Under the pieces are notes generated by a model. The model saw only the letters and a list, made by a program, of their open reading frames with translations, was not told the DNA's origin and searched no databases. Below are positions 25,190 to 34,072 of a stretch of 35,696 nt of DNA, piece after piece. The position numbers and the translations under genes were made by a program. Origin of the DNA: Chloroflexi bacterium ADurb.Bin325. GTDB taxonomy: Bacteria > Chloroflexota > Anaerolineae > CG2-30-64-16. The stretch's first letter is position 1. Each line of letters begins with the position of its first letter. The stretch covers positions 1 to 35,696 of the forward strand of contig MWBF01000006.1 of NCBI GenBank assembly GCA_002068935.1, given 5' to 3'.

Positions 25190-28100
25190 TTACATCCGCA
25201 GCCGCAGCGTCCGGATATCGAACGGCCGCAGATCCAGGTGGATGGCGTCGCCGTCCAGGGTTACACCGTCCTGTTCCTCCAGCGGAACCTCCATCAGATC
25301 CGTCTCGACGACCTCTGTCAACGGCAGCCCGATCGTCAGCCGGGCGCGCGTGCGCTGCCCCGCGGATTCATAGAGCCGCACGATCAGATCCTTGCCGTCC
25401 TCGGCCCGTTTGACCGCCTCGACGATCACGGTGTCCGGGGTCGGCTGCATGAAGGAGCCGGACGGGGCCGCGGGCATGGCCGACAGCCGGTCGGCCCGGA
25501 GCGGCTGGTTGAACGCATAGGCCGCCTGCACGACGCCCGCGGCGATCGGATCGCCCGCGTGCGGGTAGAGCGCATAGCGGAACGTATGCTCGCCCTGGTC
25601 GGTGTAGGCGTGATGCGGCTGGCCCGGCGCGACATCCGAGTCCGCGACGAGCCGCGGGCCCGGATACGGCACGCTGCGGATGAGGTTGAGGTCGAGCACG
25701 TTGTCCTTGACCCTGTGCCCGTACTTGCAGTCGTTGAGCAGCGCGACGCCGTAATCCCGCTCCGACAGATCCACCCACTTGTGGCTCGGCACCTCGTCCA
25801 GCGCCAGATCCCAGGTCGTATTACGGTGCGTGGGGCGGCGGATATGGCCGAACTGGATCTCGTGTGTGGCCTCCAGCGCACGGATGTCCACCGGGAACTG
25901 CACGCGCAGCATGGTCATCGGCTCCAGCCAGCGCACGCGCGTATCGAAGACGAGGTACGGCTGGCCCGCGGTCAGGCTGACCTCCTGCACCAGCTCCGAA
26001 TGGCCGATGCGATACGTCCGCCGGACGACCGCGCGCGGCCCGTCCACGAACGGCTCGCTCCCCGCGAGCTCCAGCGACGCCGGGGCAGACTCCGCATAGT
26101 CCATCGGGAAGTCCCAGGCGTCGCCGTAGTCGCGATAGACGACGAAACGGTTGGCGGCCTGTCCCGGGGCCACGGCCTCGCGGCCCGTGGTCTTGTCCTG
26201 GATGGATGCGATCGCGCCGTCCGGCGCGAAGGTCACCCGCAGCAGATCGTTTTCGAGCGCCTCCGCGCTCGCCCGGAGCGCGGGTATCGGCTCGGCCGCG
26301 GGGCCGGCGTGCACGACGCCGTAGCCCAGCGCCGGGATCGTCACGCGCTGCCATGCATCGCCCGCGCGCACCCATTCCGAACGCGGCCACGACAGCGGGT
26401 TGAACACGATGAACGCGGCGTCCGCGGCCGGGCCTGCGGATGCGCCGGCCAGCACGCCCTGCGCCGCCTGGATGCCCGCCTCGACCTCCGCCAGCAGCAG
26501 CGCATAGCGCGCGACGCTCTCGTCGTAGACGCGCTTGATCGACGAGCCGGGCAGGATGTCGTGGAACTGGTACAGCAGCACCTCGTGCCAGATGGCCGTC
26601 AGCCGCTCATGCGGGTAGGCCGCGCCCGCGGTGGCCTGCGCCAGGCTCGCCCAGAGCTCCCACGCGCGTAGCCCCTCCTCCAGCCGCCGGTTGTAGCGCT
26701 TGTTTGCGGCCTCGGTCGTGTAGGTGCCCTGGTGTCGTTCGAGATACAGCTCCCCGCGCCACGCGGCGAAGCGTGCGGCGTCCTTGGCCCACCGCTCGAA
26801 GAAGGCCGCGGACCACTCCTGCTCGACCGGCGGCAGGCCCGCAAAGTTGTGCAGCCGCGCCAGCCGTTCCAGGTGCTCCTCGCCCGGCCCGCCGCCGCCG
26901 TCGCCGATGCCGTAGACCATCAGCGCCATGTCGGAGACGCCCTTGTCGCGATAGTTCTCCTCGATGCGCGCAAGCGAACGCGGGGCCGCGGGGCTGTTGT
27001 ACGTCTCCTCCGGCAGCATGTGCACCAGCACGCGCGAGCCATCGACCCCCTCCCACCAGAACGACTGGTGCGGGAACTTGTTGATGAGGCTCCAGCTCAG
27101 CTTCTGCGTGCAGAAGGTGTGCAGCCCGGCGCGCGCCATGATGCCCGGCAGCGCCGCGGTGTAGCCGAAGGCATCGGGCAGCCAGATATAGCGCGGGTCG
27201 ACGCCGAACTCGGCCTGGAAGAAGCGCCGGCCGTAGAGGATCTGGCGGATCAGCGACTCGCCGCCCGTCACGTTGGTGTCGCACTCCACCCAGAGCGCGC
27301 CCTGCGGCTCGATGCGGCCGGCCGCCACCCCCGCCCGGATGCGCGCATACAGGCCGGGGTATTCCTCCTTCATCCACTGGAAGTACTGCGCCTGGCTGGC
27401 CGCAAACACGTAGTCCGGATACCGCTCCAGGTTCGCCAGCGCGGTGGAGAAGGTGCGCGCGCCCTTGCGCTTGGTCTCGCGGATGGGCCACAGCCAGCCC
27501 AGATCCATGTGCGCGTGGCCGATCGCGCTGACCGAGAGCGACGGGTCGCCCCCGCGCTTGCTCAACACCTCCGCCAGCGCGGCCCGCGCGGCGGCAAGCG
27601 ACTCCGCGGTGATGCCGTTCCAGCAGGCATGCGCCGCGTCGTTGAGCGCGACGAGGATCTGGGCGTGCCGGGCGGATGTCGGCGGCAGCACCTTCAGCGC
27701 ATCGAGCAGCACCTCGAAGTCATAATACAGGTCGCGAACCGCCTCGTTGCAGATCGCGATGGTCGCCTCGCGGACCGCGCCGTTCTCCTGGAGGTTGCCG
27801 AACAGATCGTTGGCCCCGACATCGGCCCACACCTCCACCTGCTCGCCGCCGGCCGCGGGCGACGCAAGGGGCAGCACGCGCTTGCCCGGCCGGCCCAGCG
27901 AGAAATCATAGGTCGAGGAGAGGTTGGTCAGCCCGCGCACCGGCTCGCCGGCCGCGTCGAACACGCACATCTCGCCGTTGACATCGAGCAGCAGGACGAC
28001 CGTCTGTCCCGCGGCCGCGGGCGGGATCACGCCGGTGAAGCGGAACCAGGCGCAGTCGAACAGCGTGCCCCAGCTCTCTCCGATGACCGGTTGCAGCGGC

Positions 28101-28249
28101 TCGCCGCTCTGCCGTTGCGCATAGGGGACCGGCTCACGCGTGCGCCACGCGGCGATCTCGAGCGGCGCGACCGGCGTGTAGATCGCGGACGCGAGGTGTT
28201 CCAGCACGGCATCGAGCTGGCGTCGGGTGTACGGGATGAAATCAGGCAT
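25190..28249 (-). CDS. Alpha-mannosidase, GH38
   Basis: This 1019-residue retaining, zinc-dependent glycosidase is expected to trim alpha-linked mannose from imported glycans. The GH38 domain begins near residue 237 with SAIGHAHMDLGWLWP, where H247 and D249 are zinc ligands. The nucleophile is D359 in WLPDAFGY, and H563 in QFHDILPGS is another zinc ligand. An extra N-terminal beta domain (1-230) precedes it, and the middle and C-terminal beta-sandwich domains follow (DKTTGREAV around 690). There is no signal peptide, so it is cytosolic. AAGGAGG lies eight bases before the ATG on this strand. It is last of three glycosidase genes on this strand and separated from GH32 by 160 bp, which holds a palindromic repeat. 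Confidence 0.93.
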   Translation of the reverse strand: MPDFIPYTRRQLDAVLEHLASAIYTPVAPLEIAAWRTREPVPYAQRQSGEPLQPVIGESWGTLFDCAWFRFTGVIPPAAAGQTVVLLLDVNGEMCVFDAAGEPVRGLTNLSSTYDFSLGRPGKRVLPLASPAAGGEQVEVWADVGANDLFGNLQENGAVREATIAICNEAVRDLYYDFEVLLDALKVLPPTSARHAQILVALNDAAHACWNGITAESLAAARAALAEVLSKRGGDPSLSVSAIGHAHMDLGWLWPIRETKRKGARTFSTALANLERYPDYVFAASQAQYFQWMKEEYPGLYARIRAGVAAGRIEPQGALWVECDTNVTGGESLIRQILYGRRFFQAEFGVDPRYIWLPDAFGYTAALPGIMARAGLHTFCTQKLSWSLINKFPHQSFWWEGVDGSRVLVHMLPEETYNSPAAPRSLARIEENYRDKGVSDMALMVYGIGDGGGGPGEEHLERLARLHNFAGLPPVEQEWSAAFFERWAKDAARFAAWRGELYLERHQGTYTTEAANKRYNRRLEEGLRAWELWASLAQATAGAAYPHERLTAIWHEVLLYQFHDILPGSSIKRVYDESVARYALLLAEVEAGIQAAQGVLAGASAGPAADAAFIVFNPLSWPRSEWVRAGDAWQRVTIPALGYGVVHAGPAAEPIPALRASAEALENDLLRVTFAPDGAIASIQDKTTGREAVAPGQAANRFVVYRDYGDAWDFPMDYAESAPASLELAGSEPFVDGPRAVVRRTYRIGHSELVQEVSLTAGQPYLVFDTRVRWLEPMTMLRVQFPVDIRALEATHEIQFGHIRRPTHRNTTWDLALDEVPSHKWVDLSERDYGVALLNDCKYGHRVKDNVLDLNLIRSVPYPGPRLVADSDVAPGQPHHAYTDQGEHTFRYALYPHAGDPIAAGVVQAAYAFNQPLRADRLSAMPAAPSGSFMQPTPDTVIVEAVKRAEDGKDLIVRLYESAGQRTRARLTIGLPLTEVVETDLMEVPLEEQDGVTLDGDAIHLDLRPFDIRTLRLRM

Positions 28250-28315
28250 GATGATACCTCCTTGGGGTCTATCCGAAAATCTGCTCTGATCGGTCTCCGA
28301 GATCGTCTAAAAAGT

Positions 28316-28380
28316 TCCCCGGCGACTGAAGTCACGGCCACCATTGCCAGGTCGGCCTTCGCAGACTATCGAAGGCCGGC
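28316..28380. repeat. Palindromic intergenic repeat between GH38 and GH32
   Basis: The segment starts CCCCGGCGACTGAAGTC and includes a 9-bp perfect hairpin, CGGCCTTCG (28353-28361) with CGAAGGCCG (28370-28378), loop CAGACTAT. GACT-GA-AGTC is a second small palindrome. The form is that of dispersed REP-like repeats. On the minus strand it lies between the GH32 stop and the GH38 start and may end or stabilise the GH32 transcript. Confidence 0.5.
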
Positions 28381-28409
28381 CAGAGCAATTTGCAGCGCGC
28401 GGGCCGCCC

Positions 28410-29795
28410 CTACCAGATCGAGCGCAACGTGGACGCCTCCAGGCTGACCAGCCGGGCCGCGCCGGCCGAGGCATACGCTGCAACGCGGCTCGCGAGGTCT
28501 GCGGGCAGATAGCACGAGCTGAGCGAGACGCGGCCCGCGTTGGCGAAGACCTCGATGGACGTACGATCCACCAGCGCTTCCAGCGCGAGGCGGCCGTCGA
28601 CCAGCTCGCACGGCGCGGCGCGGCCCAGGCAGGTCAACTGCTGGCTGGCGACGTCGTAGCCGATCTCCTGGCCCGCCACGCGCAGCCCCACCGCGCGCGC
28701 GCCGCGCGGCTCCAGCACCGCCGCGATGCGCCACAGGCTGTCGGCCGACTCCGCCAGCGCGGTCTCGCCATCCGAAAGCAGCACATCCGCGCGCGTGACC
28801 GTCGCGTCGCGCAGCCGCGCGATCTCGCGCGCGGGCCGCCGGCGCAGCCGGAAGCCCTTCGGCGTCCGGTGCAGCGTCAGCTCGCAGGGGAAGCCCATCT
28901 GCTGGTTGAAGGGCATGTCCGGGTAGGCGCCCCTGGCCATCCAGGCGACCTGGATGCGCCGCGCATCCGTCGGCGGGATGTCGCTGTAGGTCTGGACCGC
29001 GTAGAAGTTTGCGCCCCAATCGGATCTGTGCGCCGTGTATTCGCCGGTCTGGGGGTCCGGCCCGTGCTCGGCCTCCGGCGTGAACCGTCGGCCGTCGAAC
29101 CGGCCAACCAGGTAGCGCCCGTTTGCGGCAGTCCACACCCAGCGCCGCTCGCCCGCGCCGCCCTCGACCGGCATCTCGAAGAAGTCGGGGCATTCATCGC
29201 AGTCGCGCACGGTCATATCGTGCAAATGGCCCCACGTCTTGAGATCCGGCGATGCATAGAAGGCGAAATCGCGGCCGTCGAGATAGAGGGCCATGATCCA
29301 CCGCTGCGTCCCCGCGTGCCAGACCACCTTCGGGTCGCGGTTCTCGCTCCGGATGTGCGGCAGCACCGGGTTATCCGCATACTTGGTCCACGTGCGGCCC
29401 CGGTCATTGCTGTACGCAAGGCACTGGGTGAACGGCTTGCCCTGCGATTCGGGCGAGTAATTGCCGGCCGCGGTGTAGAGCGCGGCCAGCGTCCTGTGCG
29501 CCCCCGTCTGGAAGCCCGCGGTGTTCTCCCAGTCCACGACCGCAGAGCCGGAGAACATCGTGCCCATCTCGTCGGGCAGCAGCGCATTGGGCAGTTGCCG
29601 CCAGTGCACGAGATCGGGGCTGACCGCGTGGCCCCAGGTCATGTTGCCCCACTCCACGCTGTCAGGGTTGTGCTGGAAGAACAGATGGTATTCCCCGTCG
29701 TAGTAGACGAGGCCGTTGGGGTCGTTGAGCCAGCCGCGCGCGGCGGTGAAGTGAAACTGCGGACGATAACGTTCCGCGTAGAGGGTCTCTTGCAT
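28410..29795 (-). CDS. GH32 beta-fructosidase (invertase/fructanase type)
   Basis: This 461-residue enzyme would hydrolyse sucrose, fructo-oligosaccharides or fructans. A five-bladed beta-propeller holds the nucleophile D25 in WLNDPNG, the transition-state Asp D154 in ENRDPK and the acid/base E201 in DECPDFFE. FQHNP at 40-44, FSGSAVVD and the C-terminal beta-sandwich (from about 330, with the DRTSIEVFANAG block) complete the family pattern. There is no signal peptide, so it acts in the cytosol on imported or phosphorylated substrate. The ATG at 29793-29795 has AGGAA eight bases upstream; the upstream extension of the frame to 29975 runs into the GH3 gene and is not used. It lies 43 bp after GH3 and probably shares its transcript. 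Confidence 0.93.
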   Translation of the reverse strand: MQETLYAERYRPQFHFTAARGWLNDPNGLVYYDGEYHLFFQHNPDSVEWGNMTWGHAVSPDLVHWRQLPNALLPDEMGTMFSGSAVVDWENTAGFQTGAHRTLAALYTAAGNYSPESQGKPFTQCLAYSNDRGRTWTKYADNPVLPHIRSENRDPKVVWHAGTQRWIMALYLDGRDFAFYASPDLKTWGHLHDMTVRDCDECPDFFEMPVEGGAGERRWVWTAANGRYLVGRFDGRRFTPEAEHGPDPQTGEYTAHRSDWGANFYAVQTYSDIPPTDARRIQVAWMARGAYPDMPFNQQMGFPCELTLHRTPKGFRLRRRPAREIARLRDATVTRADVLLSDGETALAESADSLWRIAAVLEPRGARAVGLRVAGQEIGYDVASQQLTCLGRAAPCELVDGRLALEALVDRTSIEVFANAGRVSLSSCYLPADLASRVAAYASAGAARLVSLEASTLRSIW

Positions 29796-29838
29796 GGCGA
29801 GCTTCCTGCTGGATGGTCCGGGCAACGCTACGAGTCTA

Positions 29839-31698
29839 TCACATCTCCAGCCCGAACCCGAAGGGGAAGAGCGGATCCTCCGAGTCATGCGGAAGGTCGG
29901 GCTTCTGCCGCCGGACGGCCTCCATCGAGGAGGGCAGTTCGAAGGGCAGCCTGCCCTCCGGCCGCGCCCGGCCAAAGACCACGTCCAGCACTGCGGCGTC
30001 GGTCGCGCCGTAGTCCGCCAGCAGGCCGCGGGCCGCCGCGGCGATCTCCGGGATGACCGCGGGCCGATCCAGGTAGATGACGACGACCGTGGGCACGCTA
30101 CGAAGCAGCGCCAGAAGCTCTTCCTTCGCCGCGGCCTTGAAGTCCAGGTCGCCGTGGTGGAAGCCGCGCGCCATCGGGTTCAGCGTCTCGACCGGTACCC
30201 AGGGCGTCTCCAGACGCACAACTGCCAGCTCCGCCTCCTGCGGCGTCGCGACGACCTCGGCGTACCGGCCCGCGACCTGCGCATCCAGATTTTGCACATA
30301 GAGCCTGGGCCGGCCGCCGAGCGGCAGGATCTGCCCCTCGTTCTTCAGCAGCGTCATCGCGCGGCGCTGGCTGGCCGCGCCCGCGGCCAGGACCTCGGGC
30401 CGGCCGAACACCTCGGCCACCCGACCGGGATCCACGAACGGGTTGTCGAACAGGCCCAGCTCGAACTTCTGGCGCAGCAGCCGCCGCACCGATGCATCCA
30501 GCCGCGCCTCGGACAGCCGGCCGTCTCGCGCCAGCGCCTCCACCAGATCCGAGCGGTTCTCGCCGCCGAACTGATCCACGCCCGCCTCGAGCGCCTTGCG
30601 CACGCGCTCGGCCTCGCTGAGGTGCTCCACGCCCCAGGCGCGCGCCGGCCAGACGACATCGCCCATGCGCGAGTCGGTGATCAGCCCCCAGTCGGTGCAG
30701 ATCACGCCGTCATACCCGTACTTCTCGCGCAGCAGCCCGGTGATGATCGCCCGGTTGAACGACATCGCGACGTTCTCGTCCGTCTGGTCGACCGGCACGC
30801 CGTAGTAGGGCATGATGGCCGCGGCGCCGGCTGCGAGCGCGGCCTCGAACGGGATCAGGTGATAGTCGAAGTTGTGGCCCGGATAGATCTGGCCCTTCTG
30901 GAACTCGAAGTGCGGGTCGAGGCCCTCGTTCTGGGGGCCGCCGCCGGGAAAGTGCTTGGCCATGCACGCGACGCTGTGCGGGCCGAGCTGGCGGCCCTGG
31001 AAGCCTTCGATGTAGGCCCGGCCTAACCGGGCGGTCAGGTGCGCATCCTCGCCGAACGTGCCGCTGATGCGCGGCCAGCGCGGCTCGGTCGCCAGGTCGA
31101 TCTGCGGGTGCAGCGCCACCCGGATGCCTACCGCGAGATACTCCTCCCGCACCATGTCCGCAAATCGCCTGACCAGCTCCGCGTCGCCGAGCGCGCCGAA
31201 GCCCAGCGTCTCGCACCACTGCGAGAAGTCCGTCGCCGACATCGCAAAGATGTTGCGGCTGAAATGGTTGCGCGGGTCAGAGGCGATGGTCACCGGGATG
31301 CCCAGCCGCGTCTGCTCCGCAAAACGTTGCAGGTTGTTATACCAGTTCGCGACGACCTGCGCGGCGGGAATCTGCCAGAGGTTGAAGTGGTTGAGGTTCC
31401 GCTCGGTCATCTGCGTGACCGCGGCGCGCGGGAACGGCGGGCCGTCGGGCCGCGGATCGAGGGACGCATCCTCGTTGACGACCGCGCCGTCAATGAAGAG
31501 CATCCCGGCCTTCTCCGCCAGCGTCATCTGGCCTAACAGATCCTCGACGCGGTCGGCCACGGGCCGGCGAGGGTCCTCGTAGACATCCAGCCGGCCGTTC
31601 TTGTTGAGGTCGCGGAACAGCAGCCCGTCCTCTGTGCGGGCCAGGCCGGATTGCGCGGCCAGCACGTCCCTGGCAGCTCCGTTCGGGCTTGAAGTCAT
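29839..31698 (-). CDS. GH3 beta-glucosidase/beta-N-acetylhexosaminidase-type glycosidase
   Basis: This 619-residue GH3 protein contains the TIM-barrel domain and the alpha/beta sandwich. The nucleophile is D336 in ICTDWGLI. KHFPGGG at 248-254 is the substrate-binding K-H motif, and SRNIFAM and EPRWPRISGTFGED are family blocks. Near the N-terminus DLNKNGRLDVYED (30-42) resembles an EF-hand calcium loop and precedes DRVEDLLGQMTLAEKAGML, the normal start of the barrel. The C-terminal GFGLEM ending replaces the usual longer fibronectin-type domain. There is no signal peptide. GAGGAG before the ATG at 31698 supports it over an in-frame ATG at 31713. Beta-glucosidase or beta-xylosidase is the likeliest activity; a hexosaminidase-type Asp-His dyad is not obvious. 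Confidence 0.9.
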   Translation of the reverse strand: MTSSPNGAARDVLAAQSGLARTEDGLLFRDLNKNGRLDVYEDPRRPVADRVEDLLGQMTLAEKAGMLFIDGAVVNEDASLDPRPDGPPFPRAAVTQMTERNLNHFNLWQIPAAQVVANWYNNLQRFAEQTRLGIPVTIASDPRNHFSRNIFAMSATDFSQWCETLGFGALGDAELVRRFADMVREEYLAVGIRVALHPQIDLATEPRWPRISGTFGEDAHLTARLGRAYIEGFQGRQLGPHSVACMAKHFPGGGPQNEGLDPHFEFQKGQIYPGHNFDYHLIPFEAALAAGAAAIMPYYGVPVDQTDENVAMSFNRAIITGLLREKYGYDGVICTDWGLITDSRMGDVVWPARAWGVEHLSEAERVRKALEAGVDQFGGENRSDLVEALARDGRLSEARLDASVRRLLRQKFELGLFDNPFVDPGRVAEVFGRPEVLAAGAASQRRAMTLLKNEGQILPLGGRPRLYVQNLDAQVAGRYAEVVATPQEAELAVVRLETPWVPVETLNPMARGFHHGDLDFKAAAKEELLALLRSVPTVVVIYLDRPAVIPEIAAAARGLLADYGATDAAVLDVVFGRARPEGRLPFELPSSMEAVRRQKPDLPHDSEDPLFPFGFGLEM

Positions 31699-31734
31699 CG
31701 TCAATCTCCTCATCGGTCAGTTGTACACAGCCAA

Positions 31735-31760
31735 CGGGCCGACGCTATGTCGTCGGCCCG
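31735..31760 (-). terminator. Terminator-like hairpin between membrane protein and GH3 genes
   Basis: CGGGCCGACG (31735-31744) pairs perfectly with CGTCGGCCCG (31751-31760) around six bases. It begins seven bases after the stop of the small membrane protein on the minus strand, and TTGG follows. It would separate that gene from the GH3 gene. Confidence 0.55.
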
Positions 31761-31766
31761 CCCACG

Positions 31767-32153
31767 TCAGAACCAGCTCTCGAACAGCCTCTTCGTCTTC
31801 GGGTCCAGGGGCCGGGCGCTGCGCGCCGAGCGCGGGCCTCCGGGCGGAGTGACCGGCGTCGCGCCGAGGGAGCCTTGCTGGGCCGCGGCCTGGTTGATGC
31901 CGACGGCGGAGGCGAAGACCAGAAAGCCGTTGAAGAACGCCAGGACCCACTTGAGGACCGACTGATCCTGCGCCAGCGCGGCCACCAGGTAAGACAGGCC
32001 GAGCGCGATGACGAACGAAACCCACTTGGCAAAGGGCCTGAAGCCATCCCCGATCAGATACAGCAGCACCGCCGGGACCAGCAGGGCCGCGGCCGCCGAG
32101 CCTTGCAGGCTCAACAAGCTATCCGTCGTGAACAGGGCCGACAGGTTGTCCAT
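31767..32153 (-). CDS. Small membrane protein of unknown function (three predicted TM helices)
   Basis: I do not recognise this 128-residue protein. It has a short polar N-terminus, three hydrophobic segments (about 19-35, 44-61 and 67-89), then a Gly/Pro/Ala-rich linker and a basic C-terminal tail ending in KTKRLFESWF. The lengths would suit a holin-like or small scaffold protein, but nothing proves either. AGGAGG sits six bases before the ATG at 32153; an in-frame upstream ATG at 32222 has no such support and would begin almost at the promoter. It has its own extended -10 promoter (32230-32238) and a hairpin after its stop, so it is probably a single-gene unit between the glycosidases and mannonate dehydratase. 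Confidence 0.75.
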   Translation of the reverse strand: MDNLSALFTTDSLLSLQGSAAAALLVPAVLLYLIGDGFRPFAKWVSFVIALGLSYLVAALAQDQSVLKWVLAFFNGFLVFASAVGINQAAAQQGSLGATPVTPPGGPRSARSARPLDPKTKRLFESWF

Positions 32154-32229
32154 CAAAACCTCCTGGAAGCAATAGAGGGCTATCGCCGCAACGCCGCCCG
32201 CGGCAGGGCCAGTGACGTCCACCGATCTG

Positions 32230-32238
32230 ATTATACCA
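32230..32238 (-). promoter_or_regulatory. Extended -10 promoter for the small membrane protein
   Basis: The minus strand reads TGGTATAAT, a perfect -10 hexamer (32235-32230) with the extended TG. No good -35 is seen. Transcription would start near 32223, about 70 nt before the ATG at 32153. Confidence 0.6.
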
Positions 32239-32281
32239 CTATTCTACGGCCAGCGCGCGGTCGAGCTCGGCCGGGGGCGCT

Positions 32282-32310
32282 TTGACGCCGCCCTCCGGTT
32301 GGAGTATCAT
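32282..32310 (+). promoter_or_regulatory. Sigma70-like promoter for uxuA
   Basis: TTGACG (32282-32287), a 17-bp spacer and TATCAT (32305-32310) lie 34 bp before the uxuA ATG. It is divergent from the membrane-protein promoter. Confidence 0.55.
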
Positions 32311-32344
32311 CCCAACATCCGATCCCAGGAGTTGTCCGTTCGCC

Positions 32345-33328
32345 ATGATCAAGATTGCAGAAGTATTGCCCGCCCAGCCGACCCAGTTGTGGACGCTGGC
32401 GAAACAGTGCGGCGTGGACTACGTCGTCTCCGGCATGGACTGGCGACGCGGCCTCGATGTGCCGCCGGAGGAGCTGCCCTGGAGCTATCAGTCGCTCGTC
32501 GCGCTGAAGCAGGGCTATGAAGAGGGCGGCTTCGAGCTGGCGGTCATCGAAGGCCGGCCCCCGCTCCACAAGGCCAAGCTCGGCCTGCCCGGCCGCGACG
32601 CGGAGATCGAGACGGCCATCGAGCTGATCCGCAACATGGGCCGGCTGGGCATCCCGGTCTGGTGCTACGAATGGATGCCCGTATACAACTGGATCCGCAC
32701 CGACACCGCGGTCACGACGCGCGGGGCCGCGCTGACCACGGAGTTCGATTTCGCGTTGGTGCGCGATGCGCCGCTGACCGAGTACGGCGAGGTGAGCGAG
32801 GAGCGGCTGTGGGAGAACCTTGCTTACTTCCTCGACTGCGTCATCCCGGTCGCCGAGGAGGCCGGCGTCAAGCTGGCGATGCACCCCGATGACCCGCCGC
32901 TCTCGCCCATCTACGGGCTGGGCCGCATCATGCGCAGCATCGAGAACTACCAGCGGCTCATCGACCTCCGGCCCAGCCCGGTCAACGGGATCGCGCTGTG
33001 CCAGGGCAACTTCTCGCTGATGACGCCCGACCTGCCCGCGGCCATCCGCCATTTCGGCGGCCAGGACAAGATCTTCTTCGTCCACTTCCGCGATGTGCGC
33101 GGCACGCCAGAGAAGTTCATCGAGACCTTCCACGACGACGGTCAGACCGACATGGTCGAGTGCATGCGGGCCTACCGCGATATCGGCTACGAGGGCGTGC
33201 TGCGGCCCGACCACGTGCCGACGATGGCCGGCGACACCAACGACAACCCGGCCTACTCATCCATCGGCCGCCTGTTCGCGATCGGCTACATCAAAGGGCT
33301 GCGCGAGGCGGTCTACCACGACAATTGA
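32345..33328 (+). CDS. uxuA: Mannonate dehydratase
   Basis: This 327-residue TIM-barrel enzyme dehydrates D-mannonate to 2-keto-3-deoxygluconate, the substrate expected for the KdgK-like kinase at 4328-5410. Metal-site residues typical of UxuA are present: H180 in AMHPDDPP, C219 in LCQGNF, H247 in VHFRDVRG and D289-H290 in RPDHVP. The family markers FHDDGQTDM (about 262-270) and [11 protein letters not shown] are present. It is somewhat shorter than E. coli UxuA (394). The SD AGGAG at 32327-32331 is 13 nt before the ATG, which is long but there is no better in-frame start. The stop TGA lies inside a run of GAAGATT repeats. It is transcribed separately from the main uronate operon and followed by a ThuA-like gene. 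Confidence 0.9.
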   Translation: MIKIAEVLPAQPTQLWTLAKQCGVDYVVSGMDWRRGLDVPPEELPWSYQSLVALKQGYEEGGFELAVIEGRPPLHKAKLGLPGRDAEIETAIELIRNMGRLGIPVWCYEWMPVYNWIRTDTAVTTRGAALTTEFDFALVRDAPLTEYGEVSEERLWENLAYFLDCVIPVAEEAGVKLAMHPDDPPLSPIYGLGRIMRSIENYQRLIDLRPSPVNGIALCQGNFSLMTPDLPAAIRHFGGQDKIFFVHFRDVRGTPEKFIETFHDDGQTDMVECMRAYRDIGYEGVLRPDHVPTMAGDTNDNPAYSSIGRLFAIGYIKGLREAVYHDN

Positions 33329-33354
33329 AGATTGAAGATGAAAGATTGAAGATT
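33324..33354. repeat. Low-complexity GAAGATT repeat over the uxuA stop
   Basis: ATTGAAGATTGAAGATGAAAGATTGAAGATT-type sequence (31 bp, units ATTGAAG/GAAGATT) starts within the last two codons of uxuA and provides its stop codon. It is A/T-rich compared with its surroundings. Confidence 0.7.
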
Positions 33355-33384
33355 CACCCGCTGCCCTGAACTCAGGAGGGTTCC

Positions 33385-34050
33385 ATGACTGCTAACATTT
33401 CCCCCGTGAAGGTCGCTGTGCTGACCGGCGGGCACGCCTACGATGTGCCGAACTTTCATCGGCTCTTCCGCGCGCTGCCGGGCATCGACGCCTACATCCA
33501 GCACATGGACGACTTCGCTGCCTCGTCCGAGGAGGTGCGGCGCAGCTACGACGTGGTCCTGTTCTACACGATGCTGATGGACGACCCGACCGACACGGGA
33601 CTGCCGGGCCACGCGGGCAAGCCGCTGACCGCCCTGCAGGGGCTGGGCGCGGCCCCGCAGGGCATCGTGCTGCTCCACCACGCCATCCTCGCCCATCCGC
33701 GCTGGCCGGTTTGGGCCGAGATCAGCGGCCTGCCCGACCGCGGCCGCTTCGAGTTTGACCACGACCAGACCCTCGACGTGCATGTTGCAGACGCGCGCCA
33801 TCCGATCACCGCGGGCGTCCAGGACTGGCGGATGATCGACGAGACGTATCTGATGGCCAGCCCGGGCGAAGACAGCCACGCGCTGCTGACCGTGGATCAT
33901 CCACGCAGCATGAAGACCATCGCGTGGACGCGCGCCTACCGGGACGCGCGCGTCTTCTGCTTCCAGTCCGGCCACGACAACCTGACCTGGCCCGACCCGA
34001 ACTTCCAGCGCGTGCTCCGCCAGGGCATCCTGTGGGCCGCGGGGCGCTGA
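33385..34050 (+). CDS. ThuA-like domain protein (glutamine-amidotransferase-like fold)
   Basis: This 221-residue protein has the ThuA/trehalose-utilisation fold. KVAVLTGGHAYDVPNFHRLF near the N-terminus gives the first strand and the G-G-H motif, DVVLFYTM the second, and IVLLHHAI at about 93-100 the elbow-like segment. The C-terminal DARVFCFQSGHDNLTW followed by FQRVLRQGILWAAGR matches the ThuA ending. The biochemical role of this family is poorly known; members occur next to sugar dehydrogenases and sugar catabolic genes. AGGAGG at 33374-33379 precedes the ATG by five bases. It lies 56 bp after uxuA and probably shares its transcript, ending at a hairpin before the convergent MFS gene. Confidence 0.85.
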   Translation: MTANISPVKVAVLTGGHAYDVPNFHRLFRALPGIDAYIQHMDDFAASSEEVRRSYDVVLFYTMLMDDPTDTGLPGHAGKPLTALQGLGAAPQGIVLLHHAILAHPRWPVWAEISGLPDRGRFEFDHDQTLDVHVADARHPITAGVQDWRMIDETYLMASPGEDSHALLTVDHPRSMKTIAWTRAYRDARVFCFQSGHDNLTWPDPNFQRVLRQGILWAAGR

Positions 34051-34072
34051 CCCGCCCGGCCTCACTCCCTCG

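Noticed and set aside
25154-26671. 505-codon + strand frame opposite GH38, and similar frames at 26732-28447 and 28344-30056
   Set aside because: They are complements of well-supported GH38 and GH32 genes and have no motif of their own.
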